Part shown: positions 44,454 through 53,089 of the stretch, piece by piece | Layout: each line of letters opens with the position of its first letter | How positions within the stretch are numbered: position 1 is the stretch's first letter | Assembly: GCF_902833645.1 (NCBI RefSeq) | Contig: NZ_CADFGE010000001.1 | Location: 310,001 to 374,000, forward strand | Direction of reading: 5' to 3' | DNA length: 64,000 nt | Source of the DNA: Paraburkholderia fungorum | GTDB lineage: Bacteria > Pseudomonadota > Gammaproteobacteria > Burkholderiales > Burkholderiaceae | The notes under the pieces: generated by a model | Told to the model about the DNA's origin: nothing | Seen by the model: the letters and a program-made list of their open reading frames with translations, nothing else | The model's database searches: none | Program-made: the position numbers and the translations under genes

Positions 44454-46844
44454 TCAATCCACCATCGCACCGACCCGCAGTTGGCCGGCGTCGCCACGCG
44501 CCTGCTCGCCCAGCGTGTCGACGGCGACGCTATCCGGCAGACAGACGATCGTCTGGAACTGACGGAACGATGCGCCCTTGTGATCGTCGGTGAAGCGCAG
44601 TTCGATGCGGCCGTTCTCGCGCTTGAGGAAATCGCGCACGGCGTCCATCCCCACGCCACGGCCCGACACTTCCGTGACCGTTGCCGCGGTCGAGAAACCC
44701 GGCCGGAAAATGAATTCGGCGATAGCTTCGTCGCTCAACTGTTCGTCGCTGCCGACCCAGCCGCGCTCCACCGCAATGCCGCGAATCCGCTCGAGCGCGA
44801 GGCCCCGGCCGTCGTCGCTGAGCGTGATCTGCAGCGCGCCGCTATCCACACCCACTTCGATATCGATCGTGCCGGCCGGCGTCTTGCCGTGCGCGCTGCG
44901 TGCCTCGGCGGTTTCGATACCGTGGTCCATCGAGTTGCGCAGCAGATGCATGAATACGTTGCTCAGCGTGCCGCCCGTCTGGCCGCGCAGACGGTAGCCG
45001 TTGTCATCGATGCGCACCGTCGGCGCCGGCTTGCCGAGTTCCTGCGCGAGCGAAGGCAGTGAATCCAGCACGCCGGATAGCGCGTCGCGCACACTTTCGC
45101 TGCCGAGCGCGCTCAAGGTCTGGCGCATTGCGTTGTGCATCGACTGCAATTCGTGGAGATCGCCGGCGTTGGTCTTGTCCAGCATGCTCAGGGTCTGCTG
45201 AATCTGCTCTTTCTCGACCATCACATAGCGGCCGGCATGGCCGGCGTTGTTCGCGCCGGCTTTGGCCTTGCGGCCGAGGCTCTGCTCGTTGATCCGCGCG
45301 TAGCTTTCGATCGCCTCGCGCACGCGAGTCAGCTCCTGCATCAGGAGGTCTTGATCCCATGAGCGATCCGCATCGGGTTGGCGCAGTTCGTGGTAACTCT
45401 GCTCGGTTTCGTGAACGACGTTCGTCAGGTGCGCCAGGTTGTAGGTACGCGCGTTGCCCTTGATGGTGTGCATGTTGCGGAACAGTTCGGCGATCGCTGC
45501 GTGATCGGCTTCCGAATGCTTGCGGATAATGCGCTCGTTCTCGCTGATGAAGCCAGCGGAGCTTTCGATGAAATGATGGAACTTCTCTTCGCTCACCGCG
45601 AGAATCTCGCCGATCATGTCGAGACGGCGGCGCTGTTCGCTGGCTTCCGCGGCGAGCTTGCGCAGTTCGGTGACGTCGCGCACACACAGCATCAACCGCA
45701 CGATGATGTCGTTTTCGTCGGTAATCGCCGACCAGCTCAGGTCGAGAATCTTCACGCGGCCGTCGGCCATGCGCTTCGAAATTTCGCCCACCAGCAGGTG
45801 CTGATTGAACGCGAAGTTGATGCAGTCTTCGCCGAGGCACGCGTGCGCCGCCGCATCGACTTGCGAGAGCACGTCCGAGCCGAGATCGGTATCCGAGAAC
45901 ACCAGATCCATCAGACCACGCCCGGCAATGTCTTTCGTTTCGAAGATGTCTTCCAGGTACGCCGAATACTCCGAGTGGATCACGGCGCCGTCGACCACGG
46001 TCAAGATACCTTGCTGCATGTTCTGCAACATCGCCTGAATGTCGGCGGTCTTCTGCTTGAGTTGCGCCGAGCTTTCCTGGATCTTTTCGATCATGCCGTT
46101 GAAGGCGACGATCGAATGGCCGATCTCATCCAGCCGGCCCACCGGCACGCGGCGCGTGAAATCCTGGCTCGACGCGATCTCGCTCATCATCGCCTGCATG
46201 CGGCTGAGCGGACGGGTGATCTGACGGTAGAGCAGCGTGCCGATGAAGGTCAGCAGAATAATCGCGATACCGGTGACAGCGGCGATCGCCGTCGTCGTGG
46301 TGGAAAGCGTGGCGTTCAGCGCGGTGATCGCCTCGTCTTTCTGGCGGTTCTTCTCGACGCGCAACGTTTCGACGATGCCTTCGAGTTCGTCGCGATACTG
46401 CGCCACGTTGGCGAACAGATACGCTTGCGCGAGTTCGTTCTTGCCGTCGGCCTTCATTTTCGCCGTCTCGGCAATCGCGGAGAAGTAGTTTTCGAGACTC
46501 TCGTTGGCCTGTGAAACGAGACCTTGCTGGGCATGGCTCGCGGCGTCTTTGGCCTGCAGTGCGAGGGCCTGTTGCAACGCGGTCTTTTTCTTCTTCAGTT
46601 CGTCTTGAGCCTGGCTGACCATGTTGGCGTCCGGCGCGTAGACGAGGGTCATGGTCGCGAGTTGGACGTCTTTGACTTGCGAGACGAGGTCAGCGGAAGC
46701 GAGCGCGCTGGGCACGACGCCTTCGGTCACCTTGCGCACTTCGGCTGCGCTGCCGCGCGTCTGATACACCGCGTAGCCGCCGATCGCGGATAAAGCGACG
46801 AACATCAAGATAACCAATAGCGTGATGCGATGACGGATAGTCAT
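44454..46844 (-). CDS. Membrane sensor CheA-like histidine kinase with HAMP, HPt and ATPase domains
   Basis: This is a 796-residue hybrid. The N-terminus looks like a chemoreceptor: a transmembrane helix, a periplasmic four-helix bundle (about 30-190), a second helix and a HAMP domain (about 215-270). A PAS-like region and coiled-coil follow. An HPt domain carries the phosphorylatable histidine near H459 (NMHTIKGNA). A CheA-type ATPase ends the protein: N-box LLRNSMDHGIE near 634, DDGRGL near 674, GRGVGMDAV near 729. No CheW-like P5 domain follows. The start at 46844 (MTIRHRITL) matches the signal-anchor pattern. It leads the five-gene operon. Confidence 0.88.
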   Translation of the reverse strand: MTIRHRITLLVILMFVALSAIGGYAVYQTRGSAAEVRKVTEGVVPSALASADLVSQVKDVQLATMTLVYAPDANMVSQAQDELKKKKTALQQALALQAKDAASHAQQGLVSQANESLENYFSAIAETAKMKADGKNELAQAYLFANVAQYRDELEGIVETLRVEKNRQKDEAITALNATLSTTTTAIAAVTGIAIILLTFIGTLLYRQITRPLSRMQAMMSEIASSQDFTRRVPVGRLDEIGHSIVAFNGMIEKIQESSAQLKQKTADIQAMLQNMQQGILTVVDGAVIHSEYSAYLEDIFETKDIAGRGLMDLVFSDTDLGSDVLSQVDAAAHACLGEDCINFAFNQHLLVGEISKRMADGRVKILDLSWSAITDENDIIVRLMLCVRDVTELRKLAAEASEQRRRLDMIGEILAVSEEKFHHFIESSAGFISENERIIRKHSEADHAAIAELFRNMHTIKGNARTYNLAHLTNVVHETEQSYHELRQPDADRSWDQDLLMQELTRVREAIESYARINEQSLGRKAKAGANNAGHAGRYVMVEKEQIQQTLSMLDKTNAGDLHELQSMHNAMRQTLSALGSESVRDALSGVLDSLPSLAQELGKPAPTVRIDDNGYRLRGQTGGTLSNVFMHLLRNSMDHGIETAEARSAHGKTPAGTIDIEVGVDSGALQITLSDDGRGLALERIRGIAVERGWVGSDEQLSDEAIAEFIFRPGFSTAATVTEVSGRGVGMDAVRDFLKRENGRIELRFTDDHKGASFRQFQTIVCLPDSVAVDTLGEQARGDAGQLRVGAMVD

Positions 46845-47153
46845 GTGAAACCCCCGAGGGTATGGCCTTCGCGTCAGCCCTCGATAGGAGCGGCGCGTTT
46901 TTTTGCGAATTTGACTGAAGATTGCAGCGCTGCCGAGTATTGCTCGCACATGTTACTAAGCGATGACTACACGGTTTTTGCGGGCGCTCGGGAGTATAAA
47001 TATTTTTCTAAAGTTTTTGATTTGAGTGCCGTTAACGGGCGGCCAATTTATTAGCTGCTTATACCCCATTTAGTTTCGCGTTAAGGCCGCTGATTTTCCG
47101 ATTTGCTAATTGAATGGGGTCAATTGAACGGTAAATGCTTTGCGCCCGGCATG
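46845..47153. other. 309-bp intergenic region upstream of the chemosensory operon
   Basis: The region is AT-rich from 46960 to 47130. It must hold the promoter for the kinase operon (leftwards). It also contains a rightward sigma-28-like element (47009-47035) and an ACCCCATT/AATGGGGT inverted repeat (47063-47070 and 47113-47120). No gene is visible. Confidence 0.55.
47009..47035 (+). promoter_or_regulatory. Sigma-28 (FliA)-like promoter pointing right
   Basis: TAAAGTTT (47009-47016), 11-base spacer, GCCGTTAA (47028-47035) differs by one base from the enterobacterial FliA consensus, with exact spacing. It faces away from the chemosensory operon towards the end of the convergent AlkD-like gene. 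Any transcript would be short and non-coding, or antisense. Confidence 0.45.
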
Positions 47154-47849
47154 TCAGCGGATCGGTGACAGATTTTTCGATGCCTCACGTAGAGTAAGCG
47201 GCGACATGATGTCTTTGGAAGCGGAGAGAAAGGCGCGTACCGCCTCAGGTTCATGCCACGCGTAATCCCTCAACGCCCAACCGATTGCCTTACGGATGAA
47301 GAAGTCGCCTTCCGCAGCCAACGAACGCGCGTAGCCGAAAAGGCGCTCTTCGTCGGTATGTTCGCGCCAGCCGAGTTGATGAATCATCGCAATGCGCCGG
47401 ACCCATAGCGATTCGTGCAGAAGTGCCGCATCCATCTCGGCCTGCACACCCGGCGTATGGATTCGCGCCGCTTTCAGAACGTCGCCGACCACACCCGCCA
47501 GCGGATCGATCGAATCCCACCAGGCGCTCCGCTGAGCGAGCGCCAGCAAGTGTGCGATGTCGGCCACTGCGAGCATCTTCCATTTGCGCGCCAACAGGTC
47601 GGACGCGACATACTGGAATTCGCGTTCCGGCATCGACCATAAGACATTCACGCATGCCAACAGATGACCGGCATTGTCCACAGGCAAGCGCTTGAATACC
47701 GGTAGTACCGCTTGCCGCCGCAACGGTGTCGGCACACCGATAAACTCGAAGTGGTCACGCATATAGGCGCGCATCGCGAGCGCGCGCTCAGCGTCGGCGT
47801 GCGGCGCGAGTGCCGCCTTGATTTCCTTGCCAAAAGCGCGGGGCGTCAT
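47154..47849 (-). CDS. DNA alkylation repair protein (AlkD-like HEAT repeat)
   Basis: This 231-residue all-helical protein is of the AlkD family. Conserved parts are FIGVPTPLRR near the N-terminus, EREFQYVASDLLARKW, and WWDSIDPLAGVVGD, with the aromatic/aspartate groove that holds flipped alkylated bases in AlkD. It would remove 3- or 7-alkylated purines. Its upstream region is packed with iteron-like repeats. It is monocistronic; the product length fits the family. Confidence 0.9.
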   Translation of the reverse strand: MTPRAFGKEIKAALAPHADAERALAMRAYMRDHFEFIGVPTPLRRQAVLPVFKRLPVDNAGHLLACVNVLWSMPEREFQYVASDLLARKWKMLAVADIAHLLALAQRSAWWDSIDPLAGVVGDVLKAARIHTPGVQAEMDAALLHESLWVRRIAMIHQLGWREHTDEERLFGYARSLAAEGDFFIRKAIGWALRDYAWHEPEAVRAFLSASKDIMSPLTLREASKNLSPIR

Positions 47850-47906
47850 CGAGGAAAGTGCTCCCTGAATGGAGGTGATTCGCAGGTAGCTGCGTTCGGG
47901 GCAGGC

Positions 47907-47993
47907 CTCCCGAATCTTCTCACCTTTGAGTTCAAAGTGCGCGCACAGGTAGTACTATTCTCACCGCACGCGCTCCCGAATCTTCTCACCTAT
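47907..47993 (-). repeat. Two iteron-like motifs, CTCCCGAATCTT type
   Basis: CTCCCGAATCTTCTCACCTT (47907-47926) and CTCCCGAATCTTCTCACCTA (47973-47992) share even the variable bases. They are 66 bases apart and opposite in orientation to the origin copies. Confidence 0.8.
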
Positions 47994-48084
47994 GGTTTCT
48001 GGCTTCCAGCCCGATCGGGTGCTATGTGCTGAATGCTCAACGCTCAATGTTCAATGCGGGGCAGTAAATGGCCTTAACGACGAC

Positions 48085-48454
48085 CTCCTGGGAATCCTCA
48101 CCTTATGACTGGTGCGCGTTCAACATGGAAATTGCTCACCTCCTGGAATCGCTCACCTTTTGCGGGCGATCTCCTGGAACGTCTCACCTTGACGTGCTTT
48201 CTTGCTTCCGCGGTGCAGTTCTACTCCTGGGACAGCTCACCTTTGACGGAGTTGGCCACACCTCCTGGAACGTCTCACCTCTCGCCGACGTGAAGGTATG
48301 CACGGTGGAACGCCTCACCTTTCGTCGAGGCGCGACGTCTCCTGGAACACCTCACCTTTGTGCAAGGTGACTAAATTTCCTGGCGTTCCTCACCATTCAG
48401 CACGATGACGCCATCTCCTGGAATTCCTCACCATCCTGGAACCGCTCACCTTTG
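48085..48454 (-). repeat. Cluster of about 11-12 iteron variants, CTCCTGGAA...CTCACCTTT
   Basis: Copies start at about 48085, 48140, 48171, 48224, 48262, 48304, 48339, 48376 (weak), 48415 and 48434. Each reads CTCCTGGAA (or CTCCTGGGA), two to three variable bases, CTCACCTTT or CTCACCAT. This is the inverse of the iteron with CAGGAG in place of CGGGAG, and all copies face the same way. Spacing is irregular (19-55 bases), unlike a CRISPR array. Three origin iterons (61573, 61857, 62055) show the same CAGGA variant, which ties the two sets together. Confidence 0.88.
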
Positions 48455-48523
48455 CGGCTTCACGGAAGACAGCTCCGGTACGCGCGGTGCGAGCGGCGTG
48501 CCGCCCCGGAGCTGGCCGGTCTG

Positions 48524-49333
48524 TTACTGCTGCGCATGCCGCGCTGCGTCCTCGATCACCGCCGCCACCTTCTGGGGCTGCGATTCGTACACTGAGTGGC
48601 TGGCACCCGGAATGACCGTGGTGTGGCTATGGGCTCGCGCGTAGTACCAGCGTTCGAGGTCGGGATTGATGATCTTGTCGTCGCCCGCGACGATTGCCCA
48701 GCTCGGCTTCGTGGTCCAGGCGGCGACCGTCATCGGCGCCGAAAACACCTGGGCCGCAGTCAGGATCTGCGCATGCGATTCGAACTGCGCGGTCTTGAGC
48801 GGCAGATCGGCGGCGAAGTCCTGCGGAAATACGGCAGGGTTCAGATACGTATAGCCGTCGCTGGTCTTTTCGATCGCGCCAGGCTGCTTCGAGGTATAGC
48901 TCGGCATGCCCTTGCCCAGGTCCGCTTCGTCCTCGCCGACCGCCGGCGCATGCGCCGCCACATATACGAGTCCCGCGACTTTCGCGTCCACGCCCGCCTC
49001 GGTGATCACCGAGCCGCCGTAACTGTGGGCGACGAGAATGGTCGGGCCGTCCTGCGTATCGATCAGACGGCGGGTGGCGGCGACGTCGTCATTCAGCGAG
49101 GTAAGCGGTTCCTGCACGATGCTCACGTGATAGCCGTCTTTCGACAGAATGTCGTACACCGGCCGCCAGCCCGAGCCGTCGACCCAGGCGCCGTGCACCA
49201 GCACGATGTTCTTCACCGGGCCGTTGCCGTTAGCAGCGGGAGCGGCGGACGTATCCTGCGCCATCGCGCCGGTCGAAGCAAACAGGCAGGCGCTGAGGGA
49301 CAGCACGGAAGCGACATGGGGAAGCATTTTCAT
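48524..49333 (-). CDS. Secreted alpha/beta hydrolase
   Basis: This 269-residue protein has a signal peptide (MKMLPHVASVLSLSACLFAS, cleavage near AMA-Q). The alpha/beta fold is shown by IVLVHGAWVDGSGW (oxyanion HG), the nucleophile elbow VAHSYGGSV (serine), the acid in VAGDDKI and the histidine in GASHSVYE. It is related to salicylate-esterase/EstC-like hydrolases of soil bacteria. The start at 49333 has GGAG upstream. It lies 93 bases after the DUF4148 gene on the same strand. The substrate is unknown. Confidence 0.9.
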   Translation of the reverse strand: MKMLPHVASVLSLSACLFASTGAMAQDTSAAPAANGNGPVKNIVLVHGAWVDGSGWRPVYDILSKDGYHVSIVQEPLTSLNDDVAATRRLIDTQDGPTILVAHSYGGSVITEAGVDAKVAGLVYVAAHAPAVGEDEADLGKGMPSYTSKQPGAIEKTSDGYTYLNPAVFPQDFAADLPLKTAQFESHAQILTAAQVFSAPMTVAAWTTKPSWAIVAGDDKIINPDLERWYYARAHSHTTVIPGASHSVYESQPQKVAAVIEDAARHAQQ

Positions 49334-49426
49334 AGGGACTCCAGTTCGTAATGAGTGGGAATTTCGGCGTTGGTCAGCCCTTGCGGCTCGAAACGTTTGG
49401 CCGGGCAAGGGCTCCCTGTCATGGGC

Positions 49427-49777
49427 TCAGCTACCGAAGAACAGATTGCAATAGCTGACCGGGCCGACGCAGGTCGACTCCATGCCGGCGTGGCTGCTGC
49501 TGCCGCCACCGGCGGCCGAGGTGCCGCGCATCGGCACGCCGCCGTACGACTGTTGCGCCAGCTGTTTCTGCGCGCTGATCTTCGCTTCGGCTGCCTGAAT
49601 GTTGGCGGGGTAGTCGATCGCGTCGCCGGCGCCCGGCGTGTAGCCGGCCTGTTCGACACGAACCAGATCGGCGCGCACCTGGGCACGGGTCAGGCCGGTA
49701 TTCGTCTGGGCGAAGCCGAGAGTCGGGACAGCGAGGATGGCGGCAACAAGAGCGGCGCGGCGAAGAATGGTCGTCAT
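49427..49777 (-). CDS. DUF4148-family periplasmic protein
   Basis: This 116-residue protein has a signal peptide (MTTILRRAALVAAILAVPTL, cleavage after GFA). The motif GLTRAQVRADLVRVEQAGYTP is the signature of DUF4148 proteins, which are abundant in Burkholderia and relatives. The function is unknown. The C-terminus is Gly/Ser-rich and carries two cysteines (STCVGPVSYC) that may form a disulphide. The start at 49777 has AAAGGA upstream. It may form an operon with the hydrolase downstream. Confidence 0.88.
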   Translation of the reverse strand: MTTILRRAALVAAILAVPTLGFAQTNTGLTRAQVRADLVRVEQAGYTPGAGDAIDYPANIQAAEAKISAQKQLAQQSYGGVPMRGTSAAGGGSSSHAGMESTCVGPVSYCNLFFGS

Positions 49778-50221
49778 GATTGAAAGATCCTTTGTCAAGA
49801 GAGAAAGTTGAGCGGCGTGTGTAGCGCGCTTCCGGTTTCAGTTCACCGGCTGTGTTGTGTTCCGGTGATGCCCATCTTCGTGGCCGGGGCCGCGCGCCGC
49901 CACCGGCGTGCGACGGAACGCCGATGGCTGTCGTGAAGCGTCTTCACGACGACGCGAAATGAATCGCGGCACGGATGCGCCCGGTGGCTGGCAGGTGTGG
50001 CCGGCCGGCATGAAGACCAGGCAAGAGCGCTGCGTTGCCCAACGCTACGATTTCTCCGGGCCTTCGCATGCGCCGAAGGGGCTTTTCATTTCGCGCCGCA
50101 GAGCCTGCATGTCGCGCCGCGTGCCCGCGTTTCGTCGCCTGCCACTTGATGCGGCAGGCGCATGAGGCGCACCATCGCACGAGCAACCTACAATCTTCGC
50201 GACCCGTCCCCGGAATCCGTC
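49778..50221. other. 444-bp intergenic region
   Basis: This is a divergent region between the DUF4148 gene and the LytS-type kinase. The main visible structure is a perfect hairpin, GTCGTGAAG, loop CGT, CTTCACGAC (49930-49950), which may be an operator. The segment 50030-50160 can be read as several frames, but none has family support or a ribosome-binding site. Confidence 0.5.
49930..49950. promoter_or_regulatory. Perfect 9-bp inverted repeat
   Basis: GTCGTGAAG, CGT, CTTCACGAC lies between the divergent DUF4148 and LytS genes, about 153 bases from the former. There is no T-tract, so an operator for the LytR-type regulator or an unknown factor is more likely than a terminator. Confidence 0.35.
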
Positions 50222-51328
50222 ATGCCACGCTCCGCACTGCCCCTGCCCCCGTCTTTCTGGCGGGCCCTGCAGATTTACATGTTGACGACAGTCGGCTGCG
50301 CGCTTCTCTATAGCGTGCTGTACCGCGAGTCGTTCACGCAGGACCTGGTCTATGCGGCGTTCGTCGTGGCGATCACGCAGAGTCTGATCGTCAGCGGGCG
50401 CTATTTCATCGCCCAGTTGCTCGCGCAGCGCTCGCCGCAGCGCGAGCCCGGCCACCTGCGCCTCGCGCAGAACTGGCCAGGCTGGCGCTGGATGCTGCCG
50501 TGGATGATCGTGAGCGTGGTGATCGGCTACTTTGTCGGCGTTCGAATCGGCGATCTGCTGCTCGGCGTGCGCTATATGCCGATCACGATCGCGCACGACG
50601 CCCGTATGGTGACAATGAGTCTCTCGGTCGCGCTGGTGCCGGCCGGATTTCTGACATACGTGTTCTACGCGCGCAACCGCATGGCCGAGATCGAACTGCG
50701 CGCGGAAACCGCGCAGCGCACGGCGGCGGAGAGTCAGTTGAAGTTGCTGGAGTCGCAACTCGAACCCCACATGCTCTTCAACACGCTCGCCAATCTGCGC
50801 GTGCTGATCGGCCACGATCCACAACGCGCGCAGGGCATGCTCGACCATCTGATCGCGTTTCTGCGCGCCACGCTCGCGGCGTCGCGTGCGGGCTCACAAC
50901 CGCTGTCGACGGAATTCGCGCGAATTGCCGATTACCTCGCGTTGATGCAAATCCGCATGGGGCCGCGCCTGAAAATACAGCTCGAGTTACCGGACGAACT
51001 CGCGAGCTGCGAGGTGCCGCCTTTATTGCTGCAACCGCTGGTGGAAAACGCGATACGTCACGGCCTCGAACCGAAGGTCAGCGGCGGACGCGTCGTGGTG
51101 AGCGCGCAGCGCGAAGCCGCGCAACTGGTGTTGACGGTGCGCGACACAGGCGTCGGCCTCGACGCCGAAGCGCAACACGGGGCGCGCTTCGGGCTGCAAC
51201 AGGTGCGCGAGCGCCTCGCCACGCTGTACGGCGAGGCCGGCACACTCGCGCTGCGACCCGCGCTCAACGACGAAGACGGCACGCTTGCCGTGGTTACGCT
51301 GCCCTATTCGAGGAGTCATGCACAATGA
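50222..51328 (+). CDS. LytS/AlgZ-type sensor histidine kinase
   Basis: This is a 368-residue membrane kinase with four hydrophobic helices in the first 160 residues and no obvious periplasmic sensor domain. The His_kinase domain holds the phospho-acceptor in LESQLEPHMLFNTLANL (about residue 184). The ATPase has LLLQPLVENAIRHGL (N-box) and RDTGVGL. I start at ATG 50222 (MPRSALPLPP); an upstream in-frame ATG at 50162 is possible. It is coupled to the response regulator by an ATGA overlap. Confidence 0.92.
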   Translation: MPRSALPLPPSFWRALQIYMLTTVGCALLYSVLYRESFTQDLVYAAFVVAITQSLIVSGRYFIAQLLAQRSPQREPGHLRLAQNWPGWRWMLPWMIVSVVIGYFVGVRIGDLLLGVRYMPITIAHDARMVTMSLSVALVPAGFLTYVFYARNRMAEIELRAETAQRTAAESQLKLLESQLEPHMLFNTLANLRVLIGHDPQRAQGMLDHLIAFLRATLAASRAGSQPLSTEFARIADYLALMQIRMGPRLKIQLELPDELASCEVPPLLLQPLVENAIRHGLEPKVSGGRVVVSAQREAAQLVLTVRDTGVGLDAEAQHGARFGLQQVRERLATLYGEAGTLALRPALNDEDGTLAVVTLPYSRSHAQ

Positions 51329-52146
51329 AGACGACCGCCCTGATCGCGGAAGACGAAGCCCTGCTCGCCGCCAGTCTGCAAGCCGAACTGTTCGGTTTGT
51401 GGCCGGACCTGGAGATCGTCGCGATAGTCGGCGACGGCCAAAGCGCCACGGACGAAGCGCTGCGTCTGCGGCCCGACGTGCTGTTTCTCGACATTCGCAT
51501 GCCGGGCATGAGCGGACTCGAATGCGCGCAGGCGTTGGCCGAGGAATGGCCGGACGACAGCAAGCCGTTCCCCCTGATCGTGTTCGTCACCGCCTACGAT
51601 CAATACGCGGTGCAAGCTTTCGAGCGCGCCGCCTTCGACTACGTGCTCAAACCCGTGGAAGCCGCGCGACTCGACCAGACCTGTGGGCGGCTCAAGGCGC
51701 GCCTCGCGGAACGTGCGGCGGAACGTGACGCGCCAGGCTCTCTCGGGGTGATGGTCGAACAGATGCGCGAATTGCTGGCAGGGGTGGGGATCGAAAACGG
51801 CCAGGCGGCGGCGGAACGCACGCCGCTGCGCATCATTCAGGCGAGCGCGGGCAACACGATTACGATGGTGCCGATCGACGAAGTGATCTTCTTCGAAGCC
51901 GCCGACAAATACGTGCGGGTGGTCACGGCGAACCACGAGCATCTGATCCGCGCGTCGCTGAAAGATCTGCTGCAGCGACTGGACGCGCAGCAGTTCTGGC
52001 AGATTCATCGCGGTTCGGTGGTGCGTTGCGATGCGATCGCCAGCGCGCAACGCGACGAAACCGGCAAGCTTACGCTGAGCTTGCGCGGGCATCCGGCGCG
52101 GCTGGTGGTCAGCCGGCTATATGCGGACCGGTTTCGCGGCATGTGA
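51325..52146 (+). CDS. LytR/AlgR-type response regulator
   Basis: This 273-residue regulator has a receiver (1-125) with acidic pair E9/D10, phospho-acceptor D56 (VLFLDIRMPGMSG), threonine in FVTAYD and lysine in LKPVEAARL. The C-terminal LytTR DNA-binding domain (about 170-270) includes PIDEVIFFEAADKYVRV and FWQIHRGSVV. ATG 51325 overlaps the kinase stop. Together they form a complete two-component system; targets are not evident. Confidence 0.95.
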   Translation: MKTTALIAEDEALLAASLQAELFGLWPDLEIVAIVGDGQSATDEALRLRPDVLFLDIRMPGMSGLECAQALAEEWPDDSKPFPLIVFVTAYDQYAVQAFERAAFDYVLKPVEAARLDQTCGRLKARLAERAAERDAPGSLGVMVEQMRELLAGVGIENGQAAAERTPLRIIQASAGNTITMVPIDEVIFFEAADKYVRVVTANHEHLIRASLKDLLQRLDAQQFWQIHRGSVVRCDAIASAQRDETGKLTLSLRGHPARLVVSRLYADRFRGM

Positions 52147-52347
52147 GCCGCACTGCTCACCTGGGCGGCTCATTCGCCGTGAATTCAGCGCCGTTTACAA
52201 CGCGAAAGCGGCCGCAGGGTCGTCTGTCGCGGTCTTTGCCGCCTCGCGTTTCATCGCGCGTATTCAAGCGGCAAGACTTCATGGACATGCAGCTCACCAA
52301 ATCCGCCGACAACTCCGCCAACGACCTTGGTCGTCACGTATAGCGAA

Positions 52348-52866
52348 TCAGAACTTCACCTTCACCTGAAACCCGATCGTGAACGGAAGATTGTCCGAGG
52401 GAATCGGTGGAATCACAATGAAGTTGGCGCCGACGCGCTTGTATTCCACCATCACGATCGGCGCGACCACCGGTCCGATCGTGTGATCGCGACCCAAGCC
52501 CCAGTTGCCGTAGTTATAGCCCGAGATGATCCCGCCTATTGCCGCGATCCGCACGATGCCCCAGTGCGCAAACTCGGGCGCCCAGACGCCGCCGCCGTAA
52601 TACGAGGGCCGTCGCAGCGAGTTGCGAAAACCGCCGGCGGTCAGCGCCCATTGATTGTTGAGCCAGCATTCGACGCCCAAGCCCGGATTGAATTGCTCGA
52701 AATGGGTATTGGGGTCCGGATTGATGTGATACGAACCGAGCATCGCGTCGACCCATACGCCGCCTTCGCACCAGTTGCCCGCATGCGCCGCTGACGCCAC
52801 CGCCATGCTGGCAACGAGCGCTACGGCGGTACGCCGAATGTTCTTCCTGATCTGCCGAAAATGCAT
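52348..52866 (-). CDS. Small outer-membrane beta-barrel-like protein
   Basis: This 172-residue protein has a signal peptide (about 1-29, ending ASAAHA). The mature part alternates aromatic and polar residues and ends KVKF, as expected of an outer-membrane barrel. HFEQFNPGLGVECWLN is a conserved-looking segment. I do not recognise a firm family; a lipid-A modifying enzyme (PagP/PagL-like) is conceivable but unproven. It is monocistronic. Confidence 0.7.
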   Translation of the reverse strand: MHFRQIRKNIRRTAVALVASMAVASAAHAGNWCEGGVWVDAMLGSYHINPDPNTHFEQFNPGLGVECWLNNQWALTAGGFRNSLRRPSYYGGGVWAPEFAHWGIVRIAAIGGIISGYNYGNWGLGRDHTIGPVVAPIVMVEYKRVGANFIVIPPIPSDNLPFTIGFQVKVKF

Positions 52867-53089
52867 GGGTTCTCCGCCACCGATCGAGCGCCGGTGTCAT
52901 CTACGTTCTGGTTATTTCCGCTTGCCGTCCGTCGCGCACTGTACCTCAACCCGCACGGGCGATGTGGAGGACACGCTCGGACACGCGGGCACAGCACGTG
53001 CCGCACGGCGCAGATGCAACCATAACGGACAACCGATGGCAGAGCGGTGAACAACCGGCGGATGTTCACCTTCAATGTTGGAGGAGGGC

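Larger units (their letters stand above)
47850..48523. other. 674-bp non-coding region filled with iteron-like repeats
   Basis: No gene is seen. The region holds two consensus-type motifs (47907-47993) and a dense series of CTCCTGGAA-type motifs (48085-48454). The rest is ordinary GC-rich DNA. It separates the AlkD-like gene from the end of the alpha/beta hydrolase gene. Confidence 0.75.

Noticed and set aside
48085..48454. Regularly repeated short motifs that might be a CRISPR array
   Set aside because: The repeats are about 20 bases, imperfect, irregularly spaced (19-55 bases) and identical in type to the origin iterons. There is no leader or cas gene.
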